DNA of 64,000 nucleotides from JAAXHF01 sp965242605 (GTDB taxonomy: Bacteria; Desulfobacterota; Binatia; Bin18), in the NCBI GenBank assembly GCA_965242605.1, contig CBDESS010000003.1, positions 1-64,000 of the forward strand, in the 5' to 3' direction. A program made the translations under genes and the position numbers. Shown one piece after another: positions 45,268 to 53,275 of this stretch; position 1 is the stretch's first letter, and each line of letters opens with the position of its first letter. A model generated the notes under the pieces. That model searched no databases, was not told the DNA's origin, and saw nothing but the letters and a program-made list of their open reading frames with translations.

Positions 45268-47705
45268 GCGGTATCCCGCCGTCCCCCCCGAAGCGGGTCC
45301 AGAGAGCGGTTGACGTTGTGCTCGCCCGCAGCAGGCTCCTGGCCCTGGCGGTCTTGGCCGTCGTGAGCGTGGTCGTCCTTGACGACTACGGCGTCTCGCG
45401 GGACGAAGAGCGCCGGCGTGGACACGGCCATGCGGCGGTCAACTACCTGCTGGGGGACGCCGAGACCCTGCTGCCCTCCAGCCGTCCCCATAACCGGTTC
45501 TACGGCATGGTTTTCGAGGTGTCGCTGGTGCTCGTTGAGCGGCTGCTGGACCTCACCGACAGCCGGGCCATCTACCTGAGCCGCCATCTGCTGACCCACC
45601 TCTTCTTTCTGGCCGGCGGCTACTGCTGTGCCCGGTTGGTGTCTCACCTCTTCCACAGCCGCTGGCTGGCCCTGGTGGCCCTGCTGCTGTTCGTGCTCCA
45701 TCCCCGGCTCTACGCTCACTCCTTCCTCAATCCCAAGGACATCCCCTTCCTGGCCATGTTCATGGTCGCCCTGTTCCTGATTCACCGGGCCTGGCGGCGG
45801 GAGAGTCTCGGGGCGTTCGTGCTGTGCGGGGTGGGGGTGGGGGTAGCGACCAACCTGCGCATCATGGGCGTGCTGCTGTTCGTCGTGGTAGTGGTCCTGC
45901 GGGCGGGCGACCTGTTCCAGGCATGGAGCCGGGCGGCGCGTGCGCACGTTCTGAGCACTGGGGCAGTATTCGTGGTGGCCAGTGTATTGACGCTGTACGC
46001 GGTCTCGCCCTACCTGTGGGGCGACCCCTTGGCGTTGGGCGAAGCCGTGGCAGTCCTCTCCCAGCACCCGGTTGACAATGCGACCCTCTTCCAGGGCGAG
46101 CCGGTGCGCTGGCCAGAGATTCCCCCCCATTATATTCTGACCTGGATTGCCATTACCACCCCGCCGGGGGTGCTGCTGCTGAGCCTGATGGGGGCGGCAT
46201 CCGTGATTTATCGTGGCCTGAGCTCCCCCAGCACCGTGCTGGGCGACCCCGTCGCTCGCTTCGGACTGCTGCTCGTCGCCTGTCTGGTGCTCCCGGCCGT
46301 CGCCGTCATTGTTGTCAATGCCAACCTCTACATGGGCTGGCGTCACGTCTATTTTCTGTATGCACCGGTGTGTCTGCTGGCAGTGTTCGGGCTGCGCTGG
46401 CTGGCGGCGGTCTGCCCCCGGTCGGGGCTGCGGCCAGGCGTGCATGGGCTGGCCGCAGCGGGTCTGGCCAGGGTGGTCGTCGCAATGATTTCCCTTCATC
46501 CGTATCAGCATGTTTATTTCAACGCCCTGGTGGACCGGCGCACGCCCGACTCCCTGGAGACCCGGTACGCTATGGACTACTCGGGAACCGCGCACCGGGG
46601 GGGATTGGACTATCTCCTCCATCGCTATCCTACCTCATCAAGCTCGGTGGAGATAAGCGGTCTGGAGGTCGGCCATATACGCCGAAACCGGCTCATTCTG
46701 CCCAAAGCCGCGCGCCGCCGCCTCGTCCTCGCCGAGGGCGGGGCACCGCCGGGGGACTTTCAGATGATCAATCATCACCCATACTTGCGGCGTGGCCTCG
46801 GCGGCCCCTTTTTCGCGCCCCGCCTCTATACCCGCCGGATTTACCACAACACCGTCCTGACGGTGACGGCTTTCAACCCGTCCCGGGTGGACGCGGCCAC
46901 CACGGCCGCCTATCGGGCCGTGGTCCGGGCCGTGACGGCCGGGCCACCGGTCGGGCGGGCAGGCTTTGACCTGTATCTGGAGGGCCAGACTTTGATGTGG
47001 GTGAAGGCGGCCTGCGGCCCGGCGGACCTGCGCGGGTTCTTTTCGGTGCGGGTCTTTCCGGTGGATGCGGCCGATCTGCCCCGGTGGCGTCAGAAGTGGG
47101 GCTTTGAGGGGCTGCTCTTCGACCTTGGCCGGTACGGCGTGCGGGTGGACGGGCGGTGTCTGCTCCGGCTGCCCTTGCCGGCCTATCCGATCCGGGCCAT
47201 CAAAGCCAGCCAAGTGGCACCTTCCGGGGGTGCCGATCTGTGGCGGGTAGCCATCCCCCTGTCGCCTCACGGTGCCACCGTGACCGATGTCGTGCGCGTG
47301 GCCTATCAGGCGGCGGTGACGGGTGTCCCTGTGGCCCGGTCGCACTTTGCCCTGTACCTCGACGGGACCACGCTGACTTACCTGCGGGTGCCGTGTCGCC
47401 CGGCGGATACGGCACCCGGCTTCTTTCTGCATGTCATGCCGCAGGACCGGGCCGTGCTCGCTACGGCCCGCCGGTCGCAGGGCTTTGATGTGCTCAATTT
47501 CGCGTTCCGGCAGGATTCCCGTCGCACCCCACAGGTAGACCAGGCGGCGTTCTTCGCCGGCACCTGTCTGGCGTCCATTCGGCTGCCGGCCTACCCCATT
47601 ACCCGGCTGCGGACCGGGCAGTTCACTGATGCCGACCGAGCCTGGGGAGCTGAGGTCCCGGTAGACGCCTGGGCCGCCTCAGCCGGCCCGGAGGAGGCCG
47701 AGTGA
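45264..47705 (+). CDS. U19: array GT-C glycosyltransferase, intact, 813 aa
   Basis: It begins MSGIPPSPPKRVQRAVDVVLARS, the most divergent N-terminus. The loop reads LDDYGVSRDEERRRGHGHAAVNY. It is the only intact unit with FLNPKDIPFLAMFMVALF in place of FVNTKDIPFLVLFLGALF. The second loop has HPVDNATLFQGEP followed by EIPPHYIL. The linker GLEVGHIRRNR groups with U7 and U9, although the tail is type A with the RTGQFTDADRAWGAEVPVDAW ending of U18. This argues for module exchange even with the diverged end of the array. Confidence 0.9.
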   Translation: MSGIPPSPPKRVQRAVDVVLARSRLLALAVLAVVSVVVLDDYGVSRDEERRRGHGHAAVNYLLGDAETLLPSSRPHNRFYGMVFEVSLVLVERLLDLTDSRAIYLSRHLLTHLFFLAGGYCCARLVSHLFHSRWLALVALLLFVLHPRLYAHSFLNPKDIPFLAMFMVALFLIHRAWRRESLGAFVLCGVGVGVATNLRIMGVLLFVVVVVLRAGDLFQAWSRAARAHVLSTGAVFVVASVLTLYAVSPYLWGDPLALGEAVAVLSQHPVDNATLFQGEPVRWPEIPPHYILTWIAITTPPGVLLLSLMGAASVIYRGLSSPSTVLGDPVARFGLLLVACLVLPAVAVIVVNANLYMGWRHVYFLYAPVCLLAVFGLRWLAAVCPRSGLRPGVHGLAAAGLARVVVAMISLHPYQHVYFNALVDRRTPDSLETRYAMDYSGTAHRGGLDYLLHRYPTSSSSVEISGLEVGHIRRNRLILPKAARRRLVLAEGGAPPGDFQMINHHPYLRRGLGGPFFAPRLYTRRIYHNTVLTVTAFNPSRVDAATTAAYRAVVRAVTAGPPVGRAGFDLYLEGQTLMWVKAACGPADLRGFFSVRVFPVDAADLPRWRQKWGFEGLLFDLGRYGVRVDGRCLLRLPLPAYPIRAIKASQVAPSGGADLWRVAIPLSPHGATVTDVVRVAYQAAVTGVPVARSHFALYLDGTTLTYLRVPCRPADTAPGFFLHVMPQDRAVLATARRSQGFDVLNFAFRQDSRRTPQVDQAAFFAGTCLASIRLPAYPITRLRTGQFTDADRAWGAEVPVDAWAASAGPEEAE

Positions 47706-50155
47706 GCGGTATCCCGCCGTCCCCCCCGAAGTGGAGCCAGGGAGCAGGCGCTGGCGTGCTTGCCCGCAGCGTGCTCCTGGCCCTGGCGGGCTTTGCCGTC
47801 ATGGGCGTGGTCGTCCTTGACGACTACGGCGTAGGGGTGGACGAAGAACCCCAACGCTATATTGGCCATATGACGGTCAACTATATGCTGGGGGACACCG
47901 AGACCCTGTTGCCTTACAGTCCTCCCTTCCACCGGTTCTACGGCGTTGTCTTCGAGGTGCCGCTGGTGCTCGTTGAGCGGCTGCTGGGTCTCACCGACAG
48001 CCGGGCCATCTCCCTGAGCCGCCATCTGCTGACCCACCTCTTCTTTCTGGCCGGTGGCGGCTGCTGTGCCCGGCTGGTGTACCACCTCTTCCACAGTCGC
48101 TGGCTGGCCCTGGTCGCCCTGCTGCTGTTCGTGCTCCAGCCCCGGCTCTACGGTTACTCCTTCGTTAATACCAAGGACATCCCCTTCCTGGTGATGTTCC
48201 TGGTTGTCCTGTTCCTGATTCACCGGGCGTGGCGGCGGGAGAGTCTTGGGGCGTTCGCACTGTGCGGGGTCGGGGTGGGGATAGCGACCAACCTGCGCAT
48301 CATGGGCGTGCTGCTGTTCGCCGTGGTGGTGGTCCTGCGGGCGGGCGACTTGGCGGGGGCGGCGGGGCGGGCGGCACGCTGGCACGTTCTGAGCACTGGG
48401 GCGGTGTTCGTGGTGGCCGGTGTGTTGACGCTGTACGCGGTCTCGCCCTATCTGTGGGGCGACCCCTTGGCGTTGGGCGAGGCCGTGGCAGTCCTCTCCC
48501 AGCACCCGATTCACGCTGTGACCCTCTTCCAGGGCGAGCCGGTACGCTGGCCGCATATTCCTGCGGACTACCTTCCAACCTGGATCGCCATCACCACCCC
48601 GCCGGGGGTGTTGCTGCTGGGTCTGGTGGGGGTGGCGTCCGTGATGCATCGCGGTTTGATCTCCCCCGGCACCGTGCTGGGTGCCCCCGTCGTCCGCTTC
48701 GGCCTGCTGCTCGTCGCCTGTCTGGTCCTCCCGGTTGTCGCCGTCCTCGTTGTCAATGCCAACCTCTCTGACGGCTGGCGTCAGGTCTCCTTTCTGTACG
48801 CCCCGCTGTGTCTGCTGGCGGTGTTCGGGCTGCGCTGGCTGGCAGCGGTCTGTCGCTGGGCCGTGTTACGGCAGGGCGTCTACGCGCTGGCCGCAGCGGG
48901 CCTGGCTGGGGTGGTCGTCGAGCTGGTGGCCCTTCATCCCCACCAGATGGCGTATTTCAACGCCCTGGTGGACCGGCGCACGCCCGACTCCCTGGGGACC
49001 CAGTACGAGATAGACCGCTGGGGAACCGCACATCGGGAGGGGTTGGACTATCTCCTCCACCGCTATCCCGCCTCACCGATCTCGCTGGAGATAAGTGCTA
49101 TGGATCGCCAGGCGCGCCGGAACTGGCTCATTCTTCCCGAAGCCGCGCGCCGCCGCCTCGTCCTCGCCACGGGCGGGGCGGCGGCGGGGGACTTTCAGGT
49201 GATCAATCACTATCCATACCTGCGGCGCGGCTTCGGTGGCCCCCTCTTCGCGCCCCGCCTCTATACCCGCCAGATTTACCACAATACCATCCTGACGGTG
49301 ACGGCCCCCAACCCGGCCCGGGTAGACGCGGCCACCGCGGCCGCCTATCGGGCCGTAGTCCGGGCCGTGACGGCCGGGCCGGCGGTCGGGCGGTCGGGCT
49401 TTGCCCTGTATCTGGCGGGCCGGACTTTGACGTGGGTGAAGGCGTCCTGCGGCCCGGCGGACCTGCGCGGATTCTTCTCGGTATGGGTCTTTCCGGCGGA
49501 CCTGGCCGACCTGCCCCGGTGGCGTCGGAAGTGGGGCTTTGAGGGGAGGTACTTCGACTTCAGCCGGTACGGCGTCCTGGTAGATGGGCGATGTCTGATC
49601 CGGCTGCCCTTGCCGGCCTATCCGATCAGGGCCATTGAAGCCGGTCAAGTACCGCCTTCCGGGGGTGCCGATCTGTGGCGGATGGCCCTCACCCCGTCGC
49701 CTCACGGCACCACCGCGACCGACGCTGTGCGTGCGGCCTACCAGGCGGCGGTAGCGGGGGAGGCCGTGGCCCGGTCGCACTTTGCCCTCTACCTCGACGG
49801 AACTACGTTGACCTACCTGCGGGTGCCGTGTCGCCCGGAGGACGCGGAGTACGGCTTCTTTCTGCACGTCGTGCCACAGGACCGGGCCGCAGTGAGCATG
49901 GCCCGCTGGTCCCAGGGCTTTGATGTGCTCAATTTCGATTTCTGGCGGACCCACCGTCGCATCCCTCAGGTGCAACAGACATCGTTCTTCGACAGCACCT
50001 GCCTGGCGGCCATTCGGCTGCCGGCCTACCCCATCGCCGGGCTGCGGACCGGGCAGTTCACCGATACCGGCCGAGTCTGGGAGGTAGAGGTCCCGGTAGA
50101 GACCCGGGCGACTCCGCCCGGGCGGGTTCATCATAAGCCTGCTCCTGACCAATGA
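47702..50155 (+). CDS. U20: last array GT-C glycosyltransferase, intact, 817 aa
   Basis: This is the right-hand end of the array. The loop reads LDDYGVGVDEEPQRYIGH, with M in GHMTVNYMLG. The core has GYSFVNTKD for AHSFVNTKD and GGGCCARL for GGYCCARL. The linker ISAMDRQARRN groups with U2, U13, U15 and U16; the tail is type A with RTGQFTDTGRVWEVEVPVE. The common C-terminus (AASAGPEAVE-like) is replaced by TRATPPGRVHHKPAPDQ, and the stop at 50153-50155 has no GTGA overlap or ribosome binding site after it, so translational coupling ends here. The stop lies inside the first copy of a 72-bp-spaced repeat. Confidence 0.9.
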   Translation: MSGIPPSPPKWSQGAGAGVLARSVLLALAGFAVMGVVVLDDYGVGVDEEPQRYIGHMTVNYMLGDTETLLPYSPPFHRFYGVVFEVPLVLVERLLGLTDSRAISLSRHLLTHLFFLAGGGCCARLVYHLFHSRWLALVALLLFVLQPRLYGYSFVNTKDIPFLVMFLVVLFLIHRAWRRESLGAFALCGVGVGIATNLRIMGVLLFAVVVVLRAGDLAGAAGRAARWHVLSTGAVFVVAGVLTLYAVSPYLWGDPLALGEAVAVLSQHPIHAVTLFQGEPVRWPHIPADYLPTWIAITTPPGVLLLGLVGVASVMHRGLISPGTVLGAPVVRFGLLLVACLVLPVVAVLVVNANLSDGWRQVSFLYAPLCLLAVFGLRWLAAVCRWAVLRQGVYALAAAGLAGVVVELVALHPHQMAYFNALVDRRTPDSLGTQYEIDRWGTAHREGLDYLLHRYPASPISLEISAMDRQARRNWLILPEAARRRLVLATGGAAAGDFQVINHYPYLRRGFGGPLFAPRLYTRQIYHNTILTVTAPNPARVDAATAAAYRAVVRAVTAGPAVGRSGFALYLAGRTLTWVKASCGPADLRGFFSVWVFPADLADLPRWRRKWGFEGRYFDFSRYGVLVDGRCLIRLPLPAYPIRAIEAGQVPPSGGADLWRMALTPSPHGTTATDAVRAAYQAAVAGEAVARSHFALYLDGTTLTYLRVPCRPEDAEYGFFLHVVPQDRAAVSMARWSQGFDVLNFDFWRTHRRIPQVQQTSFFDSTCLAAIRLPAYPIAGLRTGQFTDTGRVWEVEVPVETRATPPGRVHHKPAPDQ

Positions 50156-50252
50156 GGCCTGCAGGAATCGTGTCACCAAGGTCATCCTGCATGAAATGAT
50201 GCAACCGGCCGGGCTCCTGACCAATGATGAGACCTGCACGAATCGTGTCACC
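50141..50252 (+). repeat. Imperfect direct repeat (72-bp spacing) closing the array
   Basis: Copy 1 at 50141-50177 and copy 2 at 50213-50252 share GCTCCTGACCAATGA, then CCTGCA, then GAATCGTGTCACC; copy 2 has three extra bases. Between them, 50188-50210 reads CTGCATGAAATGATGCAACC, a sequence that recurs with small changes inside the next gene at 50556-50579. In one frame the repeat would code LLTNEAC.NRVT twice, but no complete gene uses this frame. The 177 bp from 50156 to 50332 hold this repeat and the ribosome binding site of the next gene; no clear promoter or terminator was seen. Confidence 0.75.
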
Positions 50253-50332
50253 CCCATTGGCTCAAGCGGAGACGGCCTGGATTCGCTATTCGTGTTGTGC
50301 TATTCCCGGACGGATGGAGGAGGGCGCTTCCC

Positions 50333-51313
50333 GTGCACGACGCTGTTCACGACACGAACCCCGAGCCAGATGTCGGCACCAAAGGACGCGTGTATGTTGT
50401 AGGTGCCCATCTCCCGAATGGTGGTACCTACATGGTGTACCGGCTAGGCCGGCTCATGAGCGACACATGGGGCTACGAATTCGTCGCGGTCGAGGTCGAC
50501 CCGGAACAGGAACACCACACTGTCTGGTCATACGCACCAAGCCGAAAGGTCACCCCGCATGAAATGATGCAACAGGCCGGTCGCAAGGATGTCCTGGTCT
50601 GCACTCCTTCGTTCTCCGATCGCATGCTGGGCTTGTCATTTCCTGGCTCGAAGCTGATGTATGTCATGGACGTGAAAACCTTCAAAATCATCGATGGATT
50701 CTTCGACAAATACGTCGCCTCATCGCCGTTTGTAGCGGCGCACATTCGGCGGACCTACGGCATGGCCCTGCCGGTTATCCCACTATTCATCCGTCACGAG
50801 CATCTGCAGCAGCCCGTGCCTGCTTGGGAAGACCGGCCGGAGGGGTCAGTGCTGGTCGGCTTCAAGGCAGGGGCGCATGGCGAGCAGTTTCTGAAGCACT
50901 TCACGGCCGTGCTGAAGGCTAGACATCCTGGCGTGAGGTTTTCGCCAACGCGCATCCCGCCCAACACCCCACACCCCGAGGTGCTGCGCCTGATGTCCGG
51001 GCACCGCTATTTTCTGTGGCTTTCCGCTATCGAGGGGTTCGGGCTGCCACCGCTGGAAGCCATGCTGTGTGGAACTGCGGTCGTCGGGTTTCATGGGTGT
51101 GGCGGAAGCTATTTCCGAAACCGAAAGAATGCCTTGGTGTGCGGATATCCAGATTTTCGGCGGCTCGTTGACCTGTTCGCCCGAATGCGGTCGGACGATG
51201 CGCTGGCCCTGAAGCTGGTGCGCCGCGGCAGACGGACCGCGGCCGGGTATACGTTTGAGCAGTTCAGAACGGCATGGATTCGAGAACTTGCGCCGTGGCT
51301 GGACCGTCTTTGA
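50333..51313 (+). CDS. GT-B family glycosyltransferase (group 1, GT4-like), 326 aa
   Basis: A cytoplasmic GT-B type enzyme that probably transfers a sugar from a nucleotide donor to the growing glycan. The C-terminal half carries the donor-binding signature: IEGFGLPPLEAMLCGTAVVG around residues 233-252, followed by NRKNALVCGYPDFRRL. The N-terminal half has a HLPNGGTYMVYRLGRLM segment resembling the acceptor-side entry of GT4 proteins. I chose GTG 50333 because GGAGGAGGG at 50316-50324 is eight bases ahead of it; the frame is open upstream to 50297. It is the first gene after the array and overlaps the next gene by about 40 bases. The donor sugar cannot be read from the sequence. Confidence 0.85.
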   Translation: MHDAVHDTNPEPDVGTKGRVYVVGAHLPNGGTYMVYRLGRLMSDTWGYEFVAVEVDPEQEHHTVWSYAPSRKVTPHEMMQQAGRKDVLVCTPSFSDRMLGLSFPGSKLMYVMDVKTFKIIDGFFDKYVASSPFVAAHIRRTYGMALPVIPLFIRHEHLQQPVPAWEDRPEGSVLVGFKAGAHGEQFLKHFTAVLKARHPGVRFSPTRIPPNTPHPEVLRLMSGHRYFLWLSAIEGFGLPPLEAMLCGTAVVGFHGCGGSYFRNRKNALVCGYPDFRRLVDLFARMRSDDALALKLVRRGRRTAAGYTFEQFRTAWIRELAPWLDRL

Positions 51314-53265
51314 ACGCGGACCCTGCGTCCAGGGAGGGGACGGCGAAGCTCCGCACAGCGTCGGAGCTCAGAGACGGTCCACGAACGCCGTTGTTTGACC
51401 GAACCAGACTGTCGCGTTGGGCATCGCTCGCGATTCTGTCGTGGGTCTCTATCTGGACGTTTCTCTTCCAGCACGCCAATCTGCGGCAGCAGGAGCTGCT
51501 CTTTTTCCCTGTTTTGTCGCTCCTCGGATGCGTGGCGATTGCCGCCGCCGGCTGTCGGATTCGCGTGGGTCCCTGGGGGTACTGGTTCGCTGCGCTGCTG
51601 GGGTATGCCGCGTTGGGGACGGCGCTCAGTCCGTCTGTTTTTGCGTCGTGGGAGCGCACGAACGAGGTCTTGGGCTCAGTCGCGCTCGGCTTGCCCGTTC
51701 TGCTCGCGCTGAGCCAAGCGGCGCTCGGTGCCCGCATTGTGTGTGGAATCTGTCTTGCGTTGTCCCTGGCCGGCCTGCTGGACAACATCGGATTCGAGGT
51801 GCGGGCCGGTATTGCGAGCCTGCTGAACTCGGACCCGGCGTCGGAAGGGACGCGGGTCGAGATCGCCACCGACGGAAGGTGGTACTGGTATAGTCAGCGG
51901 TCTACCTCGGTCTGGGTGCTGTTTCTGGCCTGGACAGCGCTGGCGGCTCTGCGACCGGCAAGCCGGCAAAGCTGGCTCGCCGCGGCGAGCGTCTTTGTCA
52001 TGGCCGCGCTGGCCGTCGTCACCGGATACTCGTGGGCAACCAAGGTGACGTTCGTCGTCAGCCTCGGGGTGTTTTTCGCCGCCTATCGGGCCCCTCGGCT
52101 CGTGCGCCGAACAGCGCTGGTCGCGCTCCTCGTGGCATTCCTCGGCGCTCCGCTCGGCGCGAGAGCGGTCTGGCACTGGTTCACGGCCAATCCACAGCTT
52201 GTTGCGTACGAATCCGACACCGGCTGGTCCCGCGTCGTGAAACGGCGCGTCGTGAAACGGCTCGCCCAGTGGGAGTATTGGGCCGAGCTGATTGCGCAGC
52301 GCCCGTGGACCGGCCTCGGGCTCAATGCGTATCGGGAGCTGCCGCGGACGCCATTCCACGAGGTGTTCGGTGCGAGACCATCGTATCCGGATATGTTGTG
52401 GTCCTTGCAGTCGCACAAGACTTTCCTGACGCGGTTTCCCCACAATTTTCCGCTGCACATATGGGGGGAGCTCGGAGCGTTCGGGATTCTCCTCGCCACG
52501 GGTTTCGTGGCGAGTCTGCTCGTCAACGCGGCACCGACCAGGCCGCGGGATACCGCCGCGGCGGCTCGAGTCGCCCTGCTGGCGGCCGTGCTGCTCGTCT
52601 TCGGTGTCGATCGCACGGCGTGGACCCCGCAGAACCTCATTCAACTCGTGCTGACGGCTGGGCTCGCCGCGAGGACGCTGACAGCGGCGGCCCGCCGCGG
52701 CCCGCCGCGCGCGCTGCCCGGACTGACGCTGCGCTGCGAAAGGTTCCTGATTCTGGCCGTCCTGCTGGGCGGCCTGCTTGTGGCCGCGGGGAGCAGTGCC
52801 CGCATGTACCGTGCCGACAGCCGCTATACACCGGAGCACACGACCTTTGATAGTGAACGGGGCGTGCTCCAAGGCCGCACGGAGGAGATTGCCCTGGACG
52901 ACTATGTGCCCGGCTATGTCGATGGGGTATGGCGCAACAACGACGCCGTGGTCACGCTGAGCGGATGGGCCTACGATCCCGAGGCGACCGCCGAGGCCGT
53001 GCAGGTGTTGGTCTTTGACGGCGCGGAGTTGCTCGGTGTGACCCGCACGGGATACGCCCGTCCCGATCTGCAACGGACGTCCGGCCTGCCGAACCTTGAC
53101 CTGCTGTTCTCTGGATTCAGGCTGCGCGTTTCTCGACCGCCGGACTGGAGTCCGCGGGCCGCAGTCCACGCCGTGTTCATTGGCTCGTCCGGCTCGGCGG
53201 CGATTGCCGGCGTTACGCAGCTCGCTCGCCATCAGTGGACAGCCCTTGACACCGCTGGTAAGTGA
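51274..53265 (+). CDS. O-antigen ligase / Wzy polymerase-like membrane protein, 663 aa
   Basis: A polytopic inner-membrane protein with about 11-12 hydrophobic segments between residues 48 and 510. It has the large periplasmic loop typical of the O-antigen ligase (Wzy_C) family, containing RPWTGLGLNAYRELP and HNFPLHIWGELGAFG (H390-N391). Such proteins join lipid-linked glycan to an acceptor or polymerise repeats. An unusual soluble C-terminus (about 540-663) contains GWAYDPEATAEAVQVLVFDG, resembling the small beta-rich domains attached to some bacterial glycan proteins; I do not assign it. The start is uncertain: ATG 51274 lies within the previous gene, and a TTG at 51310 overlaps that gene's stop. 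The loop contains an in-frame duplication (RVVKR twice, residues 320-329). Confidence 0.82.
   Translation: MDSRTCAVAGPSLNADPASREGTAKLRTASELRDGPRTPLFDRTRLSRWASLAILSWVSIWTFLFQHANLRQQELLFFPVLSLLGCVAIAAAGCRIRVGPWGYWFAALLGYAALGTALSPSVFASWERTNEVLGSVALGLPVLLALSQAALGARIVCGICLALSLAGLLDNIGFEVRAGIASLLNSDPASEGTRVEIATDGRWYWYSQRSTSVWVLFLAWTALAALRPASRQSWLAAASVFVMAALAVVTGYSWATKVTFVVSLGVFFAAYRAPRLVRRTALVALLVAFLGAPLGARAVWHWFTANPQLVAYESDTGWSRVVKRRVVKRLAQWEYWAELIAQRPWTGLGLNAYRELPRTPFHEVFGARPSYPDMLWSLQSHKTFLTRFPHNFPLHIWGELGAFGILLATGFVASLLVNAAPTRPRDTAAAARVALLAAVLLVFGVDRTAWTPQNLIQLVLTAGLAARTLTAAARRGPPRALPGLTLRCERFLILAVLLGGLLVAAGSSARMYRADSRYTPEHTTFDSERGVLQGRTEEIALDDYVPGYVDGVWRNNDAVVTLSGWAYDPEATAEAVQVLVFDGAELLGVTRTGYARPDLQRTSGLPNLDLLFSGFRLRVSRPPDWSPRAAVHAVFIGSSGSAAIAGVTQLARHQWTALDTAGK
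52231..52260 (+). repeat. 15-bp perfect tandem duplication inside the ligase-like gene
   Basis: CGCGTCGTGAAACGG occurs twice back to back, adding five residues (RVVKR) in frame at residues 320-329, in the predicted periplasmic loop before the GLGLNAY motif. It adds positive charge and does not break the gene. Confidence 0.95.
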
Positions 53266-53275
53266 AGCACCCGCC

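Larger units (their letters stand above)
1..50155 (+). repeat. Giant tandem gene array, at least 21 units of about 2.44 kb (U0-U20)
   Basis: Direct reading shows 21 consecutive homologous coding units in the same orientation with no intergenic DNA. Unit starts are at 1988, 4426, 6862, 9303, 11750, 14188, 16620, 19064, 21502, 23946, 26384, 28783, 30662, 33097, 35505, 37955, 40397, 42826, 45264 and 47702; U0 is already in progress at base 1. Complete units are 2403-2454 bp, except U12, which is 562 bp short. The membrane core is almost invariant and the tails differ, so this is a real diverged gene family and not a collapsed or duplicated assembly of one gene. Central units (U4-U14) are the most alike and the right-hand units (U17-U20) the most diverged, as expected for growth by unequal crossing-over. 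The left end of the array is not in the window. Confidence 0.97.

Noticed and set aside
1..50155. CRISPR array or minisatellite as the cause of the periodicity
   Set aside because: The period is 2.44 kb, the repeated unit is coding throughout, and there are no short repeats with unique spacers.
1..50155. Insertion-sequence or phage-driven duplication
   Set aside because: No transposase, integrase, terminal inverted repeats or target duplications were seen at unit boundaries; boundaries fall exactly at gene junctions.
50156..50332. Small gene in the gap after U20 (frame coding MMQPAGLLTNDETC)
   Set aside because: It is a repeat-derived stretch without a convincing ribosome binding site, and it runs into the GT-B gene in the wrong frame.
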